The notes under the pieces are model-generated. The model saw only the letters and a list, made by a program, of their open reading frames with translations, had not been told where the DNA came from and made no database searches. Shown here piece after piece: positions 38,037-46,768 of a stretch of 64,000 nucleotides of DNA. Position numbers and translations under genes: made by a program. Location: contig JACZJV010000115.1 of the NCBI GenBank assembly GCA_014860355.1, positions 31,422 through 95,421 on the forward strand, read 5' to 3'. The stretch comes from Burkholderiales bacterium (GTDB lineage Bacteria; Pseudomonadota; Gammaproteobacteria; Burkholderiales; SG8-39). Each line of letters starts with the position of its first letter. Position 1 is the stretch's first letter.

Positions 38037-39634
38037 TCGGGGCCAGCGTCGTTGTCGCCGGCACTGGGCTCGGTTCCTGGCCCTGGCTCGCGCCTGTGCA
38101 AGCCGGCGCGTATCGCTGCCGAGGCGGTTTCGCCGGAGACCGCGTGCTGCCGGTTTTGCGCGCCGCGCAGGGCGCCCGGGAAATACATGGCAGTAAGGCG
38201 ATGGGAATGTATCGGCGATTCGGCATTGGAGCCGCCGTAGCGGCGCCAGTCGCGGATAGGATGGATCGCGTCGGCAATTTCCAGAAAACCGACGCTCTCG
38301 CGGTCCCCGATCAGCACGCCCTGTACGCGCAATCCGAGCTTGCGCTTGATGCTGTTCAGATGCGCGACGGTCTCGGGCGTGGCGCCGAATTCGCCGTCGG
38401 AGGCGATGAGCAGGTCGGCCAGCCGCCAGCGCTGATCCTCGAGCTTGGCGATCGCCTTTTCCAGAGGGGCGCAGATATCGGTGCCGCCGTGAAAAGACTG
38501 TCCCAGAAAGCGCGTGAGTCGCCCGATCCCGCCACTGTCCAGCTTCAGTTCCATTTCCAGCAGTTCCTCGGGCCCACCGAAGGCAAACACATGGCAGGCA
38601 CGACGCTGGGCATAGGCCGTGCGCATGGCCTCCAGCACGACGGCCTTGGCCACCGCTTCGGCGCCGCCCTGCATGGAACCCGAAGTGTCGACGCACACCA
38701 TGATCGGCCCCATTTCGGCCCGCTTCCCCGCTTGCCGCCCGATGCGCGGGCGCGCGGACTGCTGCAGTCGCAGCTCCTGCATACGATCGTCGTCCTCGTA
38801 GGCAAGGAGCGTGCGTTCGGCGCGGCGGGCATGCCACACGAGGCGCAGCAGCGGATGGGCGAGGAGCATGGCTTCGGCCGGCAGCATGCGCGCGATCCGG
38901 TCCGAACGATGCACGCCCCGGGTCTCTCCCGGCATCTCGGGCACGTGCACGCTATGGCGCTGCGCACGCAGGGCAATGGCCTGATCGACGACGTTTACCG
39001 CCGTATGGTCTTCCGCATCATCGTCCTCGGAGGGCAGTTCGCGTCCGAGTCCGCGTATGATGCGCGCCAATTCCGGCAGACGTTCTAGCAGCCGGCGTAT
39101 GCGCAGCACCTCCTGCCATCCTGCGGAGCACAGCACGCCGCGAAGCTGGTCCCAGCGGGTGTTGCTGGCGTCATCGGGCAGCAGGCCGAACACCTCGACC
39201 AGCTCGTCGAATTGTCCGCAGCGCTCGCGCCAGTCCGAGGCGAAAGCGTCTACCGCCATGCGCGTCGCTTCAGCCTCGCTCGCCCCCCGGTCGCGGTAAT
39301 CGACGATGAAATCCAGATGAAACAATACGCCCATCACGACTGTATCGGCGAGTTCCTCCTCTCCTGAGCAATAGCCGGCGAGTCCGAGATCGGCAATGGC
39401 CTCGTGCAGCGCGCCGGCAATCGGGGCCGGCGGCCAACGCCAGCCATCGGCAGAAGGCAGGCAGCCGACGACCAGTCCCTCGCGCAACGAAGCAAGCGAC
39501 TCGAGGCGGGGTTCCAGCCGGCCTTGGGAGTTCGTCAGGCCGCCCAGCCAGAGCTTGCGCGCCAGGCAGTCGAGCGCGGCCAGGCGGCCTTCCTCGGCTT
39601 CGAACAGCAGTGAATTTGGAATCCTGGCGTTCAA
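38033..39634 (-). CDS. viaA: ViaA-like VWA-domain protein
   Basis: 533 residues. The C-terminal von Willebrand A domain has the MIDAS motif DTSGSMQGG (near residue 316), the GGTD threonine loop (FHGGTDICAPL) and LLIASDGEFG. The N-terminal half is helical, as in E. coli ViaA, the co-chaperone-like partner of RavA. Residues IGRQAGKRAEMGPIMVCV precede the VWA as in ViaA. It overlaps the ravA-like gene by 4 nt upstream and DUF364 by 4 nt downstream. The C-terminal extension after the VWA is longer and basic/Pro-rich. Confidence 0.83.
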   Translation of the reverse strand: MNARIPNSLLFEAEEGRLAALDCLARKLWLGGLTNSQGRLEPRLESLASLREGLVVGCLPSADGWRWPPAPIAGALHEAIADLGLAGYCSGEEELADTVVMGVLFHLDFIVDYRDRGASEAEATRMAVDAFASDWRERCGQFDELVEVFGLLPDDASNTRWDQLRGVLCSAGWQEVLRIRRLLERLPELARIIRGLGRELPSEDDDAEDHTAVNVVDQAIALRAQRHSVHVPEMPGETRGVHRSDRIARMLPAEAMLLAHPLLRLVWHARRAERTLLAYEDDDRMQELRLQQSARPRIGRQAGKRAEMGPIMVCVDTSGSMQGGAEAVAKAVVLEAMRTAYAQRRACHVFAFGGPEELLEMELKLDSGGIGRLTRFLGQSFHGGTDICAPLEKAIAKLEDQRWRLADLLIASDGEFGATPETVAHLNSIKRKLGLRVQGVLIGDRESVGFLEIADAIHPIRDWRRYGGSNAESPIHSHRLTAMYFPGALRGAQNRQHAVSGETASAAIRAGLHRREPGPGTEPSAGDNDAGPE

Positions 39635-41052
39635 GTTTCGACGAGCAACTCTTGCGCAACGGGTTCGGGCACCACGCCATTGTCTACCGGCAGTCGCGGC
39701 AGACCGACAAAGCCGGCCCGCGCCGATCGTGTGCGCTCAGCCAGGCTCGCGACAGCCGCAGCCGTAGCAGTCAGCACCGCGGCTGCCCGTTCAGTCAGGC
39801 TGTCATCCAGCCACAGGCACTGCGCGCGATAGGCGGCAAGGCCATCCTGATGACGGGCGATTTCCCTGGCGTAATCCGCAATGCGCAGCAGTACGGCGTC
39901 GATCTGACCGACACGGGCGCCGATATGTGTCTCGCCGTAGCGGCGGCGGCGCGTGTAAGTCATGCGCGGGGCCGCTGCGCCTTGCTTGGAGTCGCCCACT
40001 CTTTCAGCCAGCTCGGCGGCGGAAAAATTAAGCCGGCCGGATTCGTCATAATCCAAATCGTTGGCGCTCAATTCCGCATCGAGTTGCGCTTCGAAGGCCT
40101 CGACTATCCGTGTCAGGCGCTCAGGCGAATACGCCTCGCGCACCCCGAGCCGCGCCGCCAGCCAATCGGCCACTGCCGCCTGACGCTTTGCGTCGGGCGC
40201 GGTGAGCCAGGGAAGCAGCAGAAGATCCCAAAGAGCGACTGCCGACCTGCCTTCGGTCGCCGCGGCAACACGCAACAGCCAGACGATTTTTACCCAGCGA
40301 CGGTCCGATACATAAAGCTGCTCGGCCGCGAAGTGCTGGCGCAGTTCGGCCAGCACTGCGATCAGCGCGGCTGAAACCTCCACCGCCGCCGCGTCCCGCG
40401 CAAGCGCACTGCGGTCATTCTCGTCCAGGGCAAGGCCGGGCGCGGGCGGCGCCCACTCGCGTCCCGAACCGACCAGCAGCAAGGCGCCGAAACTGGCTGC
40501 GCTGACTGCGGCTACCGGCAGGCGCACCAGAAAACGGTCGAAAAAGGCCTCGCCCACTTCGTCTTCGGGCACCTCGTTGGTGGCGCCTACGGCGCTGATC
40601 AGGGGACAGTGCTGGCGTCCGGCGCCGTTGTCGAATTCGCGCTCGTTCAGCAGGGTAAGCAGTGCATTGAGTATGGCGCTGTTGGCTTTGAACACCTCGT
40701 CGATGAAGGCGATCGACGCATCAGGCAGGAATCCATCGGTGTGCCGTTCATACCGGTCCTGTTCCAGCGCCGCTATCGACAGCGGGCCGAAGAGCTCCTC
40801 AGGCACCGAAAAGCGCGTCAGGAGACGCTCAAAATAGCGGGCGTCGCGAAAAACGGTATGCAGGCGCCGCGCCAGCTCGCTCTTCGCGGTGCCGGGCGGG
40901 CCGACGAGCAGGGTGTGCTCGCCGGCCAGGGCGCAAAGCAGACAAAGTCGCACACTCTGGCGGCGTTCGACCAATCCGCGCTCCAGCGCGTCGATGATGG
41001 CCTGCAGGCGGGCGCGAAGCTTGGGCTGCATGGGAAGATGGGCGATAGGCAT
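39631..41052 (-). CDS. ravA: RavA-like MoxR-family AAA+ ATPase
   Basis: 473 residues. Walker A GPPGTAKS at 51-58; Walker B AFIDEVFKANSAILNALLTLLNER near 115-138; sensor 1 SAVGATNEVPED; Arg finger region AFFDRFLVRL. The N-terminus (ALERGLVERRQSVRLCLLCALAGEHTLLV) matches E. coli RavA closely. RavA-ViaA in E. coli is linked to maturation or quality control of respiratory complexes, including complex I and fumarate reductase. It is the first gene of a four-gene operon. Confidence 0.88.
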   Translation of the reverse strand: MPIAHLPMQPKLRARLQAIIDALERGLVERRQSVRLCLLCALAGEHTLLVGPPGTAKSELARRLHTVFRDARYFERLLTRFSVPEELFGPLSIAALEQDRYERHTDGFLPDASIAFIDEVFKANSAILNALLTLLNEREFDNGAGRQHCPLISAVGATNEVPEDEVGEAFFDRFLVRLPVAAVSAASFGALLLVGSGREWAPPAPGLALDENDRSALARDAAAVEVSAALIAVLAELRQHFAAEQLYVSDRRWVKIVWLLRVAAATEGRSAVALWDLLLLPWLTAPDAKRQAAVADWLAARLGVREAYSPERLTRIVEAFEAQLDAELSANDLDYDESGRLNFSAAELAERVGDSKQGAAAPRMTYTRRRRYGETHIGARVGQIDAVLLRIADYAREIARHQDGLAAYRAQCLWLDDSLTERAAAVLTATAAAVASLAERTRSARAGFVGLPRLPVDNGVVPEPVAQELLVET

Positions 41053-41418
41053 TGGACAATATTAGCCTGAATCGCAATCTTACTTTGATTGCGGAAAGAT
41101 GCGGTGCAATTATCGCCTTCGCCTTGCGCCGGTCGCCCGGCGCAAGCACACCGCCGGCCTCCGGTTCGCCATGCGCAAAAGCATGCCGCGACCGTACGGC
41201 AGTCTCTGCCTATCACCGTCGCGCGCCGACGAGCAAGCCTGCCTGGGGTTTCATGATTTTTCCTGCGACTGTACGGTTCCAGTCTATGCACACGCTGCGA
41301 GCACGGTTTGATGCCGATCAAGGCACGCATCTGCCCGTTGTTCCAGCCGCAATGCGCGGTATCATTCGCCCACGTGTTTGCTGTCCGTCCAGCGGGGACC
41401 CGAAGGAGATTTGCGACC
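41053..41418. other. Gap between ravA and the CDF-like gene, with a strong palindrome
   Basis: 366 bp without a supported gene; should hold divergent promoters. CTTGCGCCGG (41123-41132) pairs perfectly with CCGGCGCAAG (41137-41146). Its core CTTGCGC/GCGCAAG is the same as in the palindromes repeated between nuoC and nuoD. Confidence 0.45.
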
Positions 41419-42078
41419 ATGGCCGATTGCTGCGAAGACAAGGCCTGCGCGATCGAGGCGCTGCAGGCGCGCCAGGGAACGACGCTGAAGCTGGTGCTTG
41501 CGATCAACGCCGTCATGTTCGTGGTCGAACTGGCGGCGGGCTTGTTCGCCGGTTCCACTGCGCTCCTCTCCGATTCGCTCGACAATCTGGGCGATGCGCT
41601 GACCTATGGCTTGAGTCTGTACGCGGTTGCGCGCGGCGCGCGCGCCAAGGCGAAAGTGGCGCTGTTCAAGGGCGGCCTGATCCTCGCCGCCGGCCTGTTC
41701 GTGCTGGGGCAGGTCGCCTACCGCATCGCCCATCCCACGCTGCCGCTGTTTGAAACCATGGGCGCCATAAGCCTGCTGGCGCTGCTCGCCAACGGCGCCT
41801 GCCTCGCGCTGCTGTGGAAACACCGCGCCGAGGACATCAACATGTCCTCGGTGTGGGAGTGTTCGAGGAACGATATCGCGTCCAATGTCTCCGTTTTCAT
41901 TGCGGCGGGCGCGGTGTGGTTCACCGGTTCGGGCTGGCCCGACCTGTTGGTCGGGCTGCTGCTGGCGCTGTTGTTCCTGCGCTCGGCGGCGCGCGTACTG
42001 CAGAGCGCGGTGGCCGAGCTCAGGCGCCCTGCCGCCGCGGCAGCGAAAGTGGAGTTCGTCAAACTGCAACGCCGCTAG
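41419..42078 (+). CDS. Cation diffusion facilitator (CDF)-like membrane transporter
   Basis: 219 residues from the ATG at 41419 (AAGGAG about 10 nt upstream). Six hydrophobic segments and the CDF pattern: STALLSDSLDNLGDALTYGLSLY in helix 2 (Asp ligands) and SRNDIASNVSVFIAAGAVW in helix 5. The N-terminus MADCCEDKAC carries three Cys that may bind metal. It ends soon after the sixth helix, lacking the long cytoplasmic C-terminal domain of full-length CDFs. Likely exports a divalent metal, or is a related small transporter. Confidence 0.85.
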   Translation: MADCCEDKACAIEALQARQGTTLKLVLAINAVMFVVELAAGLFAGSTALLSDSLDNLGDALTYGLSLYAVARGARAKAKVALFKGGLILAAGLFVLGQVAYRIAHPTLPLFETMGAISLLALLANGACLALLWKHRAEDINMSSVWECSRNDIASNVSVFIAAGAVWFTGSGWPDLLVGLLLALLFLRSAARVLQSAVAELRRPAAAAAKVEFVKLQRR

Positions 42079-42129
42079 ACGCCCCTTCGGCCAAAGGCGC
42101 CGCCGCGGGCTCGAACGCGTAGTTGGGCG

Positions 42130-43002
42130 TCATCGCGGACGGCTACCCCACGGCTCCGGGACGATGATGTTCGAATCATCTCGGTTCCCCCATTCTCCCC
42201 AGGATGCCACATAGTTTCGGACACGCGGATAGCCGAGGGACTTGAGGGCGAGGAAGGTGCTCGCCGAGCGGTAGCCGCCCTGGCAGAAGGCGATGATGGT
42301 CTTGTCCGGCGTTATGCCGCGTGAGGCGTAGAGTTCGCGGACTACTTCGGCGCGCCGAAACGCGCCCTTATCGTCGAGGTGATCGCGCCAGAAGACGTGC
42401 ACCGCGCCCGGAACGGTGCCGACGCGCCGGGCTCGCTTTTCCGTGCCCAGATACTCGGCCTCGCGCCTGACGTCGACTATGACTGTCTGTTCATCATCGA
42501 TGGCGCGATGGACATCGAACCGGGTTGCCAGCAGTTCGGGATTTTGCGTTCCTTTGTACGGGGGAGACGCAGGCGGCGCTTTTGCCGGATCGGCCGGCGC
42601 CGGCGCTGCGCTCAGGCGGACGAGCGGATTGCCCGACTCAGTCCACGCCTGCGTCCCGCCGTCGAGTATCTTGACGTCCGGGTGACCCAAAACCGCGAGC
42701 AGCCAGACCGCCCGCGCCGCGCGCTCGCCGGTCTCGTGATCGTAGATCACTACCGGCTTGTCCCGGGATACGCCACGGCTTCCGAACAAGTTCCGAAATA
42801 TCGACAGGAAGGCGTTCAACGGCGCATCCGAGGAGTCATTCAGGCTGACGCCATAGATGTCTAGATGCCTGCTTCCCTCGATATGGCCAAGCGAGAAATC
42901 CTCCGCGGGGCGCAGATCGATCAGGGTAAGCGCTCCGAGTCGCTCGCCCAGCTCGCGCGCGTCGATCAGATATTTTCGATCCGGAAAATCAGCGGTTGGC
43001 AT
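42130..43002 (-). CDS. Two-domain rhodanese sulfurtransferase
   Basis: 290 residues from the ATG at 43002. The first rhodanese domain (LIDARELGERL...IDLRPAEDFSLGHIEGS) lacks a catalytic Cys (YDHETGE at the loop). The second (VIVDVRREAEYLG...PGAVHVFW) has the active loop CQGGYRS with the persulfide-forming Cys near residue 252. This inactive/active pairing is typical of thiosulfate or 3-mercaptopyruvate sulfurtransferases. It is 116 nt downstream of a cysteine desulfurase gene on the same strand, consistent with sulfur trafficking. Confidence 0.9.
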   Translation of the reverse strand: MPTADFPDRKYLIDARELGERLGALTLIDLRPAEDFSLGHIEGSRHLDIYGVSLNDSSDAPLNAFLSIFRNLFGSRGVSRDKPVVIYDHETGERAARAVWLLAVLGHPDVKILDGGTQAWTESGNPLVRLSAAPAPADPAKAPPASPPYKGTQNPELLATRFDVHRAIDDEQTVIVDVRREAEYLGTEKRARRVGTVPGAVHVFWRDHLDDKGAFRRAEVVRELYASRGITPDKTIIAFCQGGYRSASTFLALKSLGYPRVRNYVASWGEWGNRDDSNIIVPEPWGSRPR

Positions 43003-43082
43003 TGGATTGGCTCCCGCGGTGGCCGCATATGCGAACCTGCAGATTATCACTTCCCATGACACCCAAGCGCCCTGCCGCCGGC

Positions 43083-43122
43083 GGCAACGAACGCCGAGTT
43101 CGTCAGACTGCAGCGCCGCTAG
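43083..43122 (+). pseudogene. Remnant copying the 3' end of the CDF-like gene
   Basis: GAGTTCGTCAGACTGCAGCG...CGCTAG here encodes EFVRLQRR-stop, matching EFVKLQRR-stop at the end of the CDF-like gene (42054-42078). The following bases also resemble those after the real gene. It overlaps no other gene except the very end of the cysteine desulfurase at 43119. Looks like the scar of a local duplication. Confidence 0.55.
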
Positions 43123-44252
43123 GCGCCGCTCGCCGCTTCGGCCAATGCCGCCGCCGCGGCCTCGATTTCCTCGGGCGTCGTCATCCATCCGACCGACAGC
43201 CTGACTGCGCCCGCCGCCCGCCGCGCATCGAATCGCATCGCGGCGAGCACGCCGCTCACGCTGTCGGCCTCGGAGTGGCAGGCCGAACCGACCGAGGCGC
43301 AGACCCGTGCGGCGACGCGCGCCAGCAGCTCGCGCCCGCTGATGCCCGGAAAGGAGACGTTCAAGGTGGTGGGCAGACGCTCGCTCGGGTGGCCGTTGAG
43401 CATCAGCCCGGGAACGCGCGCCCGCAGGCGATCGTGCAGCGCGTCGCGCAGCGCGCGCAGTTTTTGCGTCGCCGCCGGCAGGCGTTCGCGCGCCAATCTT
43501 GCCGCCGCGCCCAGGCCGACCAACTGCGCCACGTTCTCCGTGCCCGGACGCAGGCCATGCTCCTGCCCGGCGCCGAACTGGATCGGCGCAATCGTCGTGC
43601 CCGCACGGACATAAAGAGCGCCCACCCCTTTCGGCGCATAGAACTTGTGCCCCGCCAGGGTCAGCAGATCGGCGCCGAGCGCATCGACGTTCACTGCAAT
43701 CTTGCCGGCGGATTGCGCGGCATCGGTGTGCAGCAGGATACCGCGCGCCTTGGTGAGCGCAGCGATCTCCGCCACCGGCTGGATCGTGCCGACCTCGTTG
43801 TTGGCGTGCATGATGGAGACGAGCGCGGTATCCGGGCGCAATGCCGCGGCGACCGCCGCGGGATCGACCCGGCCGCAGGCATCGACCGGAATCACGCTCA
43901 ACTCCCAGCCTGCGCTTCGCAGATGCAGGGCCGGTTCGATCACGGCCGGGTGTTCCACTGCGCTCACCACCAGATGCCGCTTTGCACCGTTCAGCGCGCG
44001 AACGACGCCGAGCAGCGCCAGATTATTGGCCTCGGTGGCGCTGCCGGTGAACACGATCTCGTCCGCTGCCGCACCAATTAGTCTGGCGACCGACTCCCGC
44101 GCGCCGCGCACGGCCTCAGCGGCTTTTACGCCGTAGGAATGCGACGACGACGGATTGCCGTAGTGCTCCATCATATAGGGCAGCATCGCCTCCAGCACTT
44201 CGGCGGCAACCGGCGTGGTGGCGTTGTAGTCGAGATAAACCGGCTTGTTCAT
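43119..44252 (-). CDS. Cysteine desulfurase (NifS/IscS class)
   Basis: 377 residues. PLP enzyme that transfers sulfur from cysteine as persulfide. N-terminus VYLDYNATTPVAAEVLEAMLPYM; VSAVEHPAVIEP (His stacking on PLP); TLAGHKFYAPKG with the Schiff-base Lys (about 205); and the catalytic Cys loop CASVGSACHSEADSVSGVL (Cys about 325). Length and loop fit the NifS-like group. It overlaps the upstream methyltransferase stop by 4 nt (ATGA). No iscU is nearby, so it may serve the downstream rhodanese or another sulfur acceptor. Confidence 0.92.
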   Translation of the reverse strand: MNKPVYLDYNATTPVAAEVLEAMLPYMMEHYGNPSSSHSYGVKAAEAVRGARESVARLIGAAADEIVFTGSATEANNLALLGVVRALNGAKRHLVVSAVEHPAVIEPALHLRSAGWELSVIPVDACGRVDPAAVAAALRPDTALVSIMHANNEVGTIQPVAEIAALTKARGILLHTDAAQSAGKIAVNVDALGADLLTLAGHKFYAPKGVGALYVRAGTTIAPIQFGAGQEHGLRPGTENVAQLVGLGAAARLARERLPAATQKLRALRDALHDRLRARVPGLMLNGHPSERLPTTLNVSFPGISGRELLARVAARVCASVGSACHSEADSVSGVLAAMRFDARRAAGAVRLSVGWMTTPEEIEAAAAALAEAASGA

Positions 44253-44887
44253 TGCGGCGCCCGCGTGATGCAGGCATCGGGCCGGGCTTGCCCGGAATAC
44301 GTATAGCTGAAGGGACGAGGACCCTCTGCATACTCTGTTTTCAGTTCCGCGGGATCAAAGCCCGCGGTGCGGATGAGTTGATCGATCTTTCGGTTGAGGT
44401 TGCTTCCTCCGGTCAGCTTGCACCATAGCGGGTTGAGCCGCTGTTGCCAGGTTTGCACTCGGATTTCAGGAGCGAGACCGTGTTCGACAAACAGCAGCGT
44501 TCCACCTGACTTGATCACTCTCCTAAGTTCCTTCAATGCCTTCGCCGGATCGGCAATGGAGCACAGGGTCCAGGTCATTACAACAGTATCGACCGAACTG
44601 TCGTCCAAGGGGATTTCTTCGCAAGCACGCGCAATGAAATCGACGGGAATAGCGATGGCACGCGCTTTCTTCCGGGCCATCGCCAACAATTCTTCTGACG
44701 GATCGAGTCCATAGATGCGCTCGACGCCGGTGCCGTAGAAAGGCAGGTTGAGGCCCGAGCCGATTCCGATTTCAAACACCGTGCCGCATGCTTTCGGCAC
44801 AATAAGAGAACGATATCGCGTCGCCGCCCGGTTACGCATCACGACGTCGACCAGCCGGGGCACCATCCATTTCTGATAAAGGTTCAT
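44249..44887 (-). CDS. Class I SAM-dependent methyltransferase (UbiE/METTL7-like)
   Basis: 212 residues from the ATG at 44887 (MNLYQKWMVPRLVDVVM), the usual N-terminus for this family; 44935 is an alternative start. SAM motif I VFEIGIGSGLNLPFY, GLDPSEELLAMA, and the post-motif DTVVMTWTLCSIADPAKALKELRRVIKSGGTLLFVEHG are present. Substrate unknown. It is coupled to the cysteine desulfurase by a 4-nt overlap. Confidence 0.87.
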   Translation of the reverse strand: MNLYQKWMVPRLVDVVMRNRAATRYRSLIVPKACGTVFEIGIGSGLNLPFYGTGVERIYGLDPSEELLAMARKKARAIAIPVDFIARACEEIPLDDSSVDTVVMTWTLCSIADPAKALKELRRVIKSGGTLLFVEHGLAPEIRVQTWQQRLNPLWCKLTGGSNLNRKIDQLIRTAGFDPAELKTEYAEGPRPFSYTYSGQARPDACITRAPQ

Positions 44888-45213
44888 ATATTGCGGCGTT
44901 GCAATGCTGACCGAGTTGTCAATTGTCGCCTGCATTCGCGACTTGCGCGCGCAGAAGATGGAAATTAGATCAGGCTGCCGTGCAAGGCACGCTGATCCGG
45001 TTGCCGCCGGTGCGGTATCTGCTGTTTCATCGGGATGACGACGTAGCGGCGTGAGAAACTTCATATTCCGTCGCGACATCGGCCGCTGCCGCGAGAAAAG
45101 CGCCGCAGCAGGGTGCCGCGTTGCAGAGTCGGCTCGGCCCAACGCGCCGGGATTCCGCATGGAAGCTTATTTTCTGCGCGGACTCGTTCATAGCCGGTCG
45201 CCTCCGGCGGCGT
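44888..45213. other. Gap upstream of the methyltransferase
   Basis: About 325 bp, part of which could code if the methyltransferase uses an earlier start. No other gene, hairpin or RNA recognised. Confidence 0.3.
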
Positions 45214-45441
45214 TCACGGCATGACGACAAATCTCGCGGTGATTTTCCGCGCCATCGGGGCAAGGAAGAATATTACCGGCACACCCACTACATAGGCGAT
45301 CAGGAATGCGCGCAGCCAGCGGCCGACGAAATCCTCGACCAGGCCGACGTTTACGAAGGTGATGACCAGGGTCATCAAAGAGATCATCAAGGCTCCCATG
45401 ACCAGGGAGAACACAAGGTGAAACTTTTTTTGCGGGTTCAT
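45214..45441 (-). CDS. DUF2798 small membrane protein
   Basis: 75 residues with two membrane helices: FHLVFSLVMGALMISLMTLVITFVN and WLRAFLIAYVVGVPVIFFLAPMARKIT. This two-helix pattern with the PMARK end is the DUF2798 family. Function unknown. It follows the thioredoxin-like gene by 21 nt and is last of the permease cluster. Confidence 0.82.
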   Translation of the reverse strand: MNPQKKFHLVFSLVMGALMISLMTLVITFVNVGLVEDFVGRWLRAFLIAYVVGVPVIFFLAPMARKITARFVVMP

Positions 45442-45462
45442 GAAATCGTTCCAGGTATCGGA

Positions 45463-45702
45463 TCAGGCAGTGCCGAGCAACTGCTCGATCTTGGCACGGC
45501 TGGGCACCCCGCCCGCATGCACCACCTTGCCGTCGATCACCACGCCCGGCGTGGACATTACGCCGTAGCCCGTGATGTCGCGCACGTCCTCGACTTTCTG
45601 CAGGGTGACGGCCACGCCCTTGGCCTGCGCCACCTGCTCGATTAGCGCGATGGTGTTGCGGCAGTTGGCGCAGCCGCTGCCGAGTACTTTGATTACTTTC
45701 AT
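45463..45702 (-). CDS. Small thioredoxin-fold protein (redox-active disulfide protein type)
   Basis: 79 residues. GSGCANCRNT (CXXC at about 11-14), GVMSTPGVVIDGKVVHAGGVPS with the cis-Pro, as in the small thioredoxin-like proteins commonly encoded beside UPF0718 permeases. Cytoplasmic. It starts 19 nt after the permease gene. Confidence 0.9.
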   Translation of the reverse strand: MKVIKVLGSGCANCRNTIALIEQVAQAKGVAVTLQKVEDVRDITGYGVMSTPGVVIDGKVVHAGGVPSRAKIEQLLGTA

Positions 45703-45721
45703 GAGGATTTCCCCTTGTTGA

Positions 45722-46768
45722 TTAAAGAACGGCGTTGAAAACGTAGCCCACGATCAGAATCCCCGTGGCAACCACACCGACGAACGTGGCGATCAGGCGC
45801 AGCTTGAGCACCTTGCGCAGGATCACCATTTCCGGGAACGACAGCGCGATCACGCTCATCATGAACGCAAGCACCGCCCCCAGCGCCGCGCCCTTGGCGA
45901 GCAGCGCCTGCACCACCGGGATCACCCCGGCGGCATTGGTGTACATGGGCACGCCGATTACCACCGCCAGCGGCACCGCCCACCAGACGTCCTTGCCCAT
46001 GAACGCGGCCATGAAATCCGCCGGCACATAACCGTGTATGCCCGCGCCGATGGCGATGCCGGCGAGGATATAGGGCCAGACCCTGCCGACGATTTCGCGC
46101 ACCGAGGCAAATCCGGCATCGAGGCGCTCACCCAGGCTCAGCCTGTCCTCCCCGGCGACCGCGGCTGCATGCGGCATCTCGCGCACCCAATCCTCCAGGT
46201 ACGCTTCCATATTCAGCCGCCCGATCACCCAGCCGGCCACGATGGCCACCGACAAACCCAGGCCGAGATACAGCAAGGCGATCTTCCAGCCGAACATCGC
46301 GAACAGCAGCGTGAGTGCGACTTCGTTGACCATGGGCGCCGAAATCAGAAAGGAAAAAGTCACGCCCAGCGGCACGCCCGCCTGCACAAAACCAATGAAT
46401 AGCGGGACCGCCGAGCAAGAGCAGAACGGCGTGACGATGCCCAGGCTAGCCGCCATCACATTGGCCGCCCCCTCGGAGCGTCCAGCCAGCAGCGCGCGCG
46501 TGCGCTCCGGCGTGAAGTAGGAATTGACCATTCCCATCGCGAACACGATGCCGGTGAGCAGCAGCAGCACCTTGGGCGTGTCGTAGAAGAAGAACTGCAG
46601 CGCGCCGCCGAGATGGCTCGCGCGCTCCAGCGGCAACGTGGCTACCAGCGCCTCGGCTGCGGGCATCAGGAGCTGGTAGAGCCCAAGCCAGGCTGCGCCG
46701 GCCACGACCAGGAACAGCAGCGGCTGCTGATTGGGCCAGCGCCGCATCGGGGCGGAGAGCGTGCTCAT
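45722..46768 (-). CDS. UPF0718/YraQ-type permease (ArsP-like)
   Basis: 348 residues from the ATG at 46768. About eight membrane segments. The signature GIVTPFCSCSAVPLFIGF (near 115-132) with the CSCS pair, SFLISAPMVNEVAL, and a second half repeat with VIGVPMYTNAAGVIPVVQALL. Relatives include ArsP organoarsenical permeases. The redox-active Cys and the adjacent thioredoxin-like gene suggest thiol-controlled transport of a soft metal or metalloid compound. No ArsR regulator seen. Confidence 0.88.
   Translation of the reverse strand: MSTLSAPMRRWPNQQPLLFLVVAGAAWLGLYQLLMPAAEALVATLPLERASHLGGALQFFFYDTPKVLLLLTGIVFAMGMVNSYFTPERTRALLAGRSEGAANVMAASLGIVTPFCSCSAVPLFIGFVQAGVPLGVTFSFLISAPMVNEVALTLLFAMFGWKIALLYLGLGLSVAIVAGWVIGRLNMEAYLEDWVREMPHAAAVAGEDRLSLGERLDAGFASVREIVGRVWPYILAGIAIGAGIHGYVPADFMAAFMGKDVWWAVPLAVVIGVPMYTNAAGVIPVVQALLAKGAALGAVLAFMMSVIALSFPEMVILRKVLKLRLIATFVGVVATGILIVGYVFNAVL

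Noticed and set aside
37188..38837. A 549-codon frame covering the DUF364 gene and half of the VWA gene
   Set aside because: The upstream half is an out-of-frame reading of the viaA-like gene. The true start at 38036 overlaps its stop by 4 nt.
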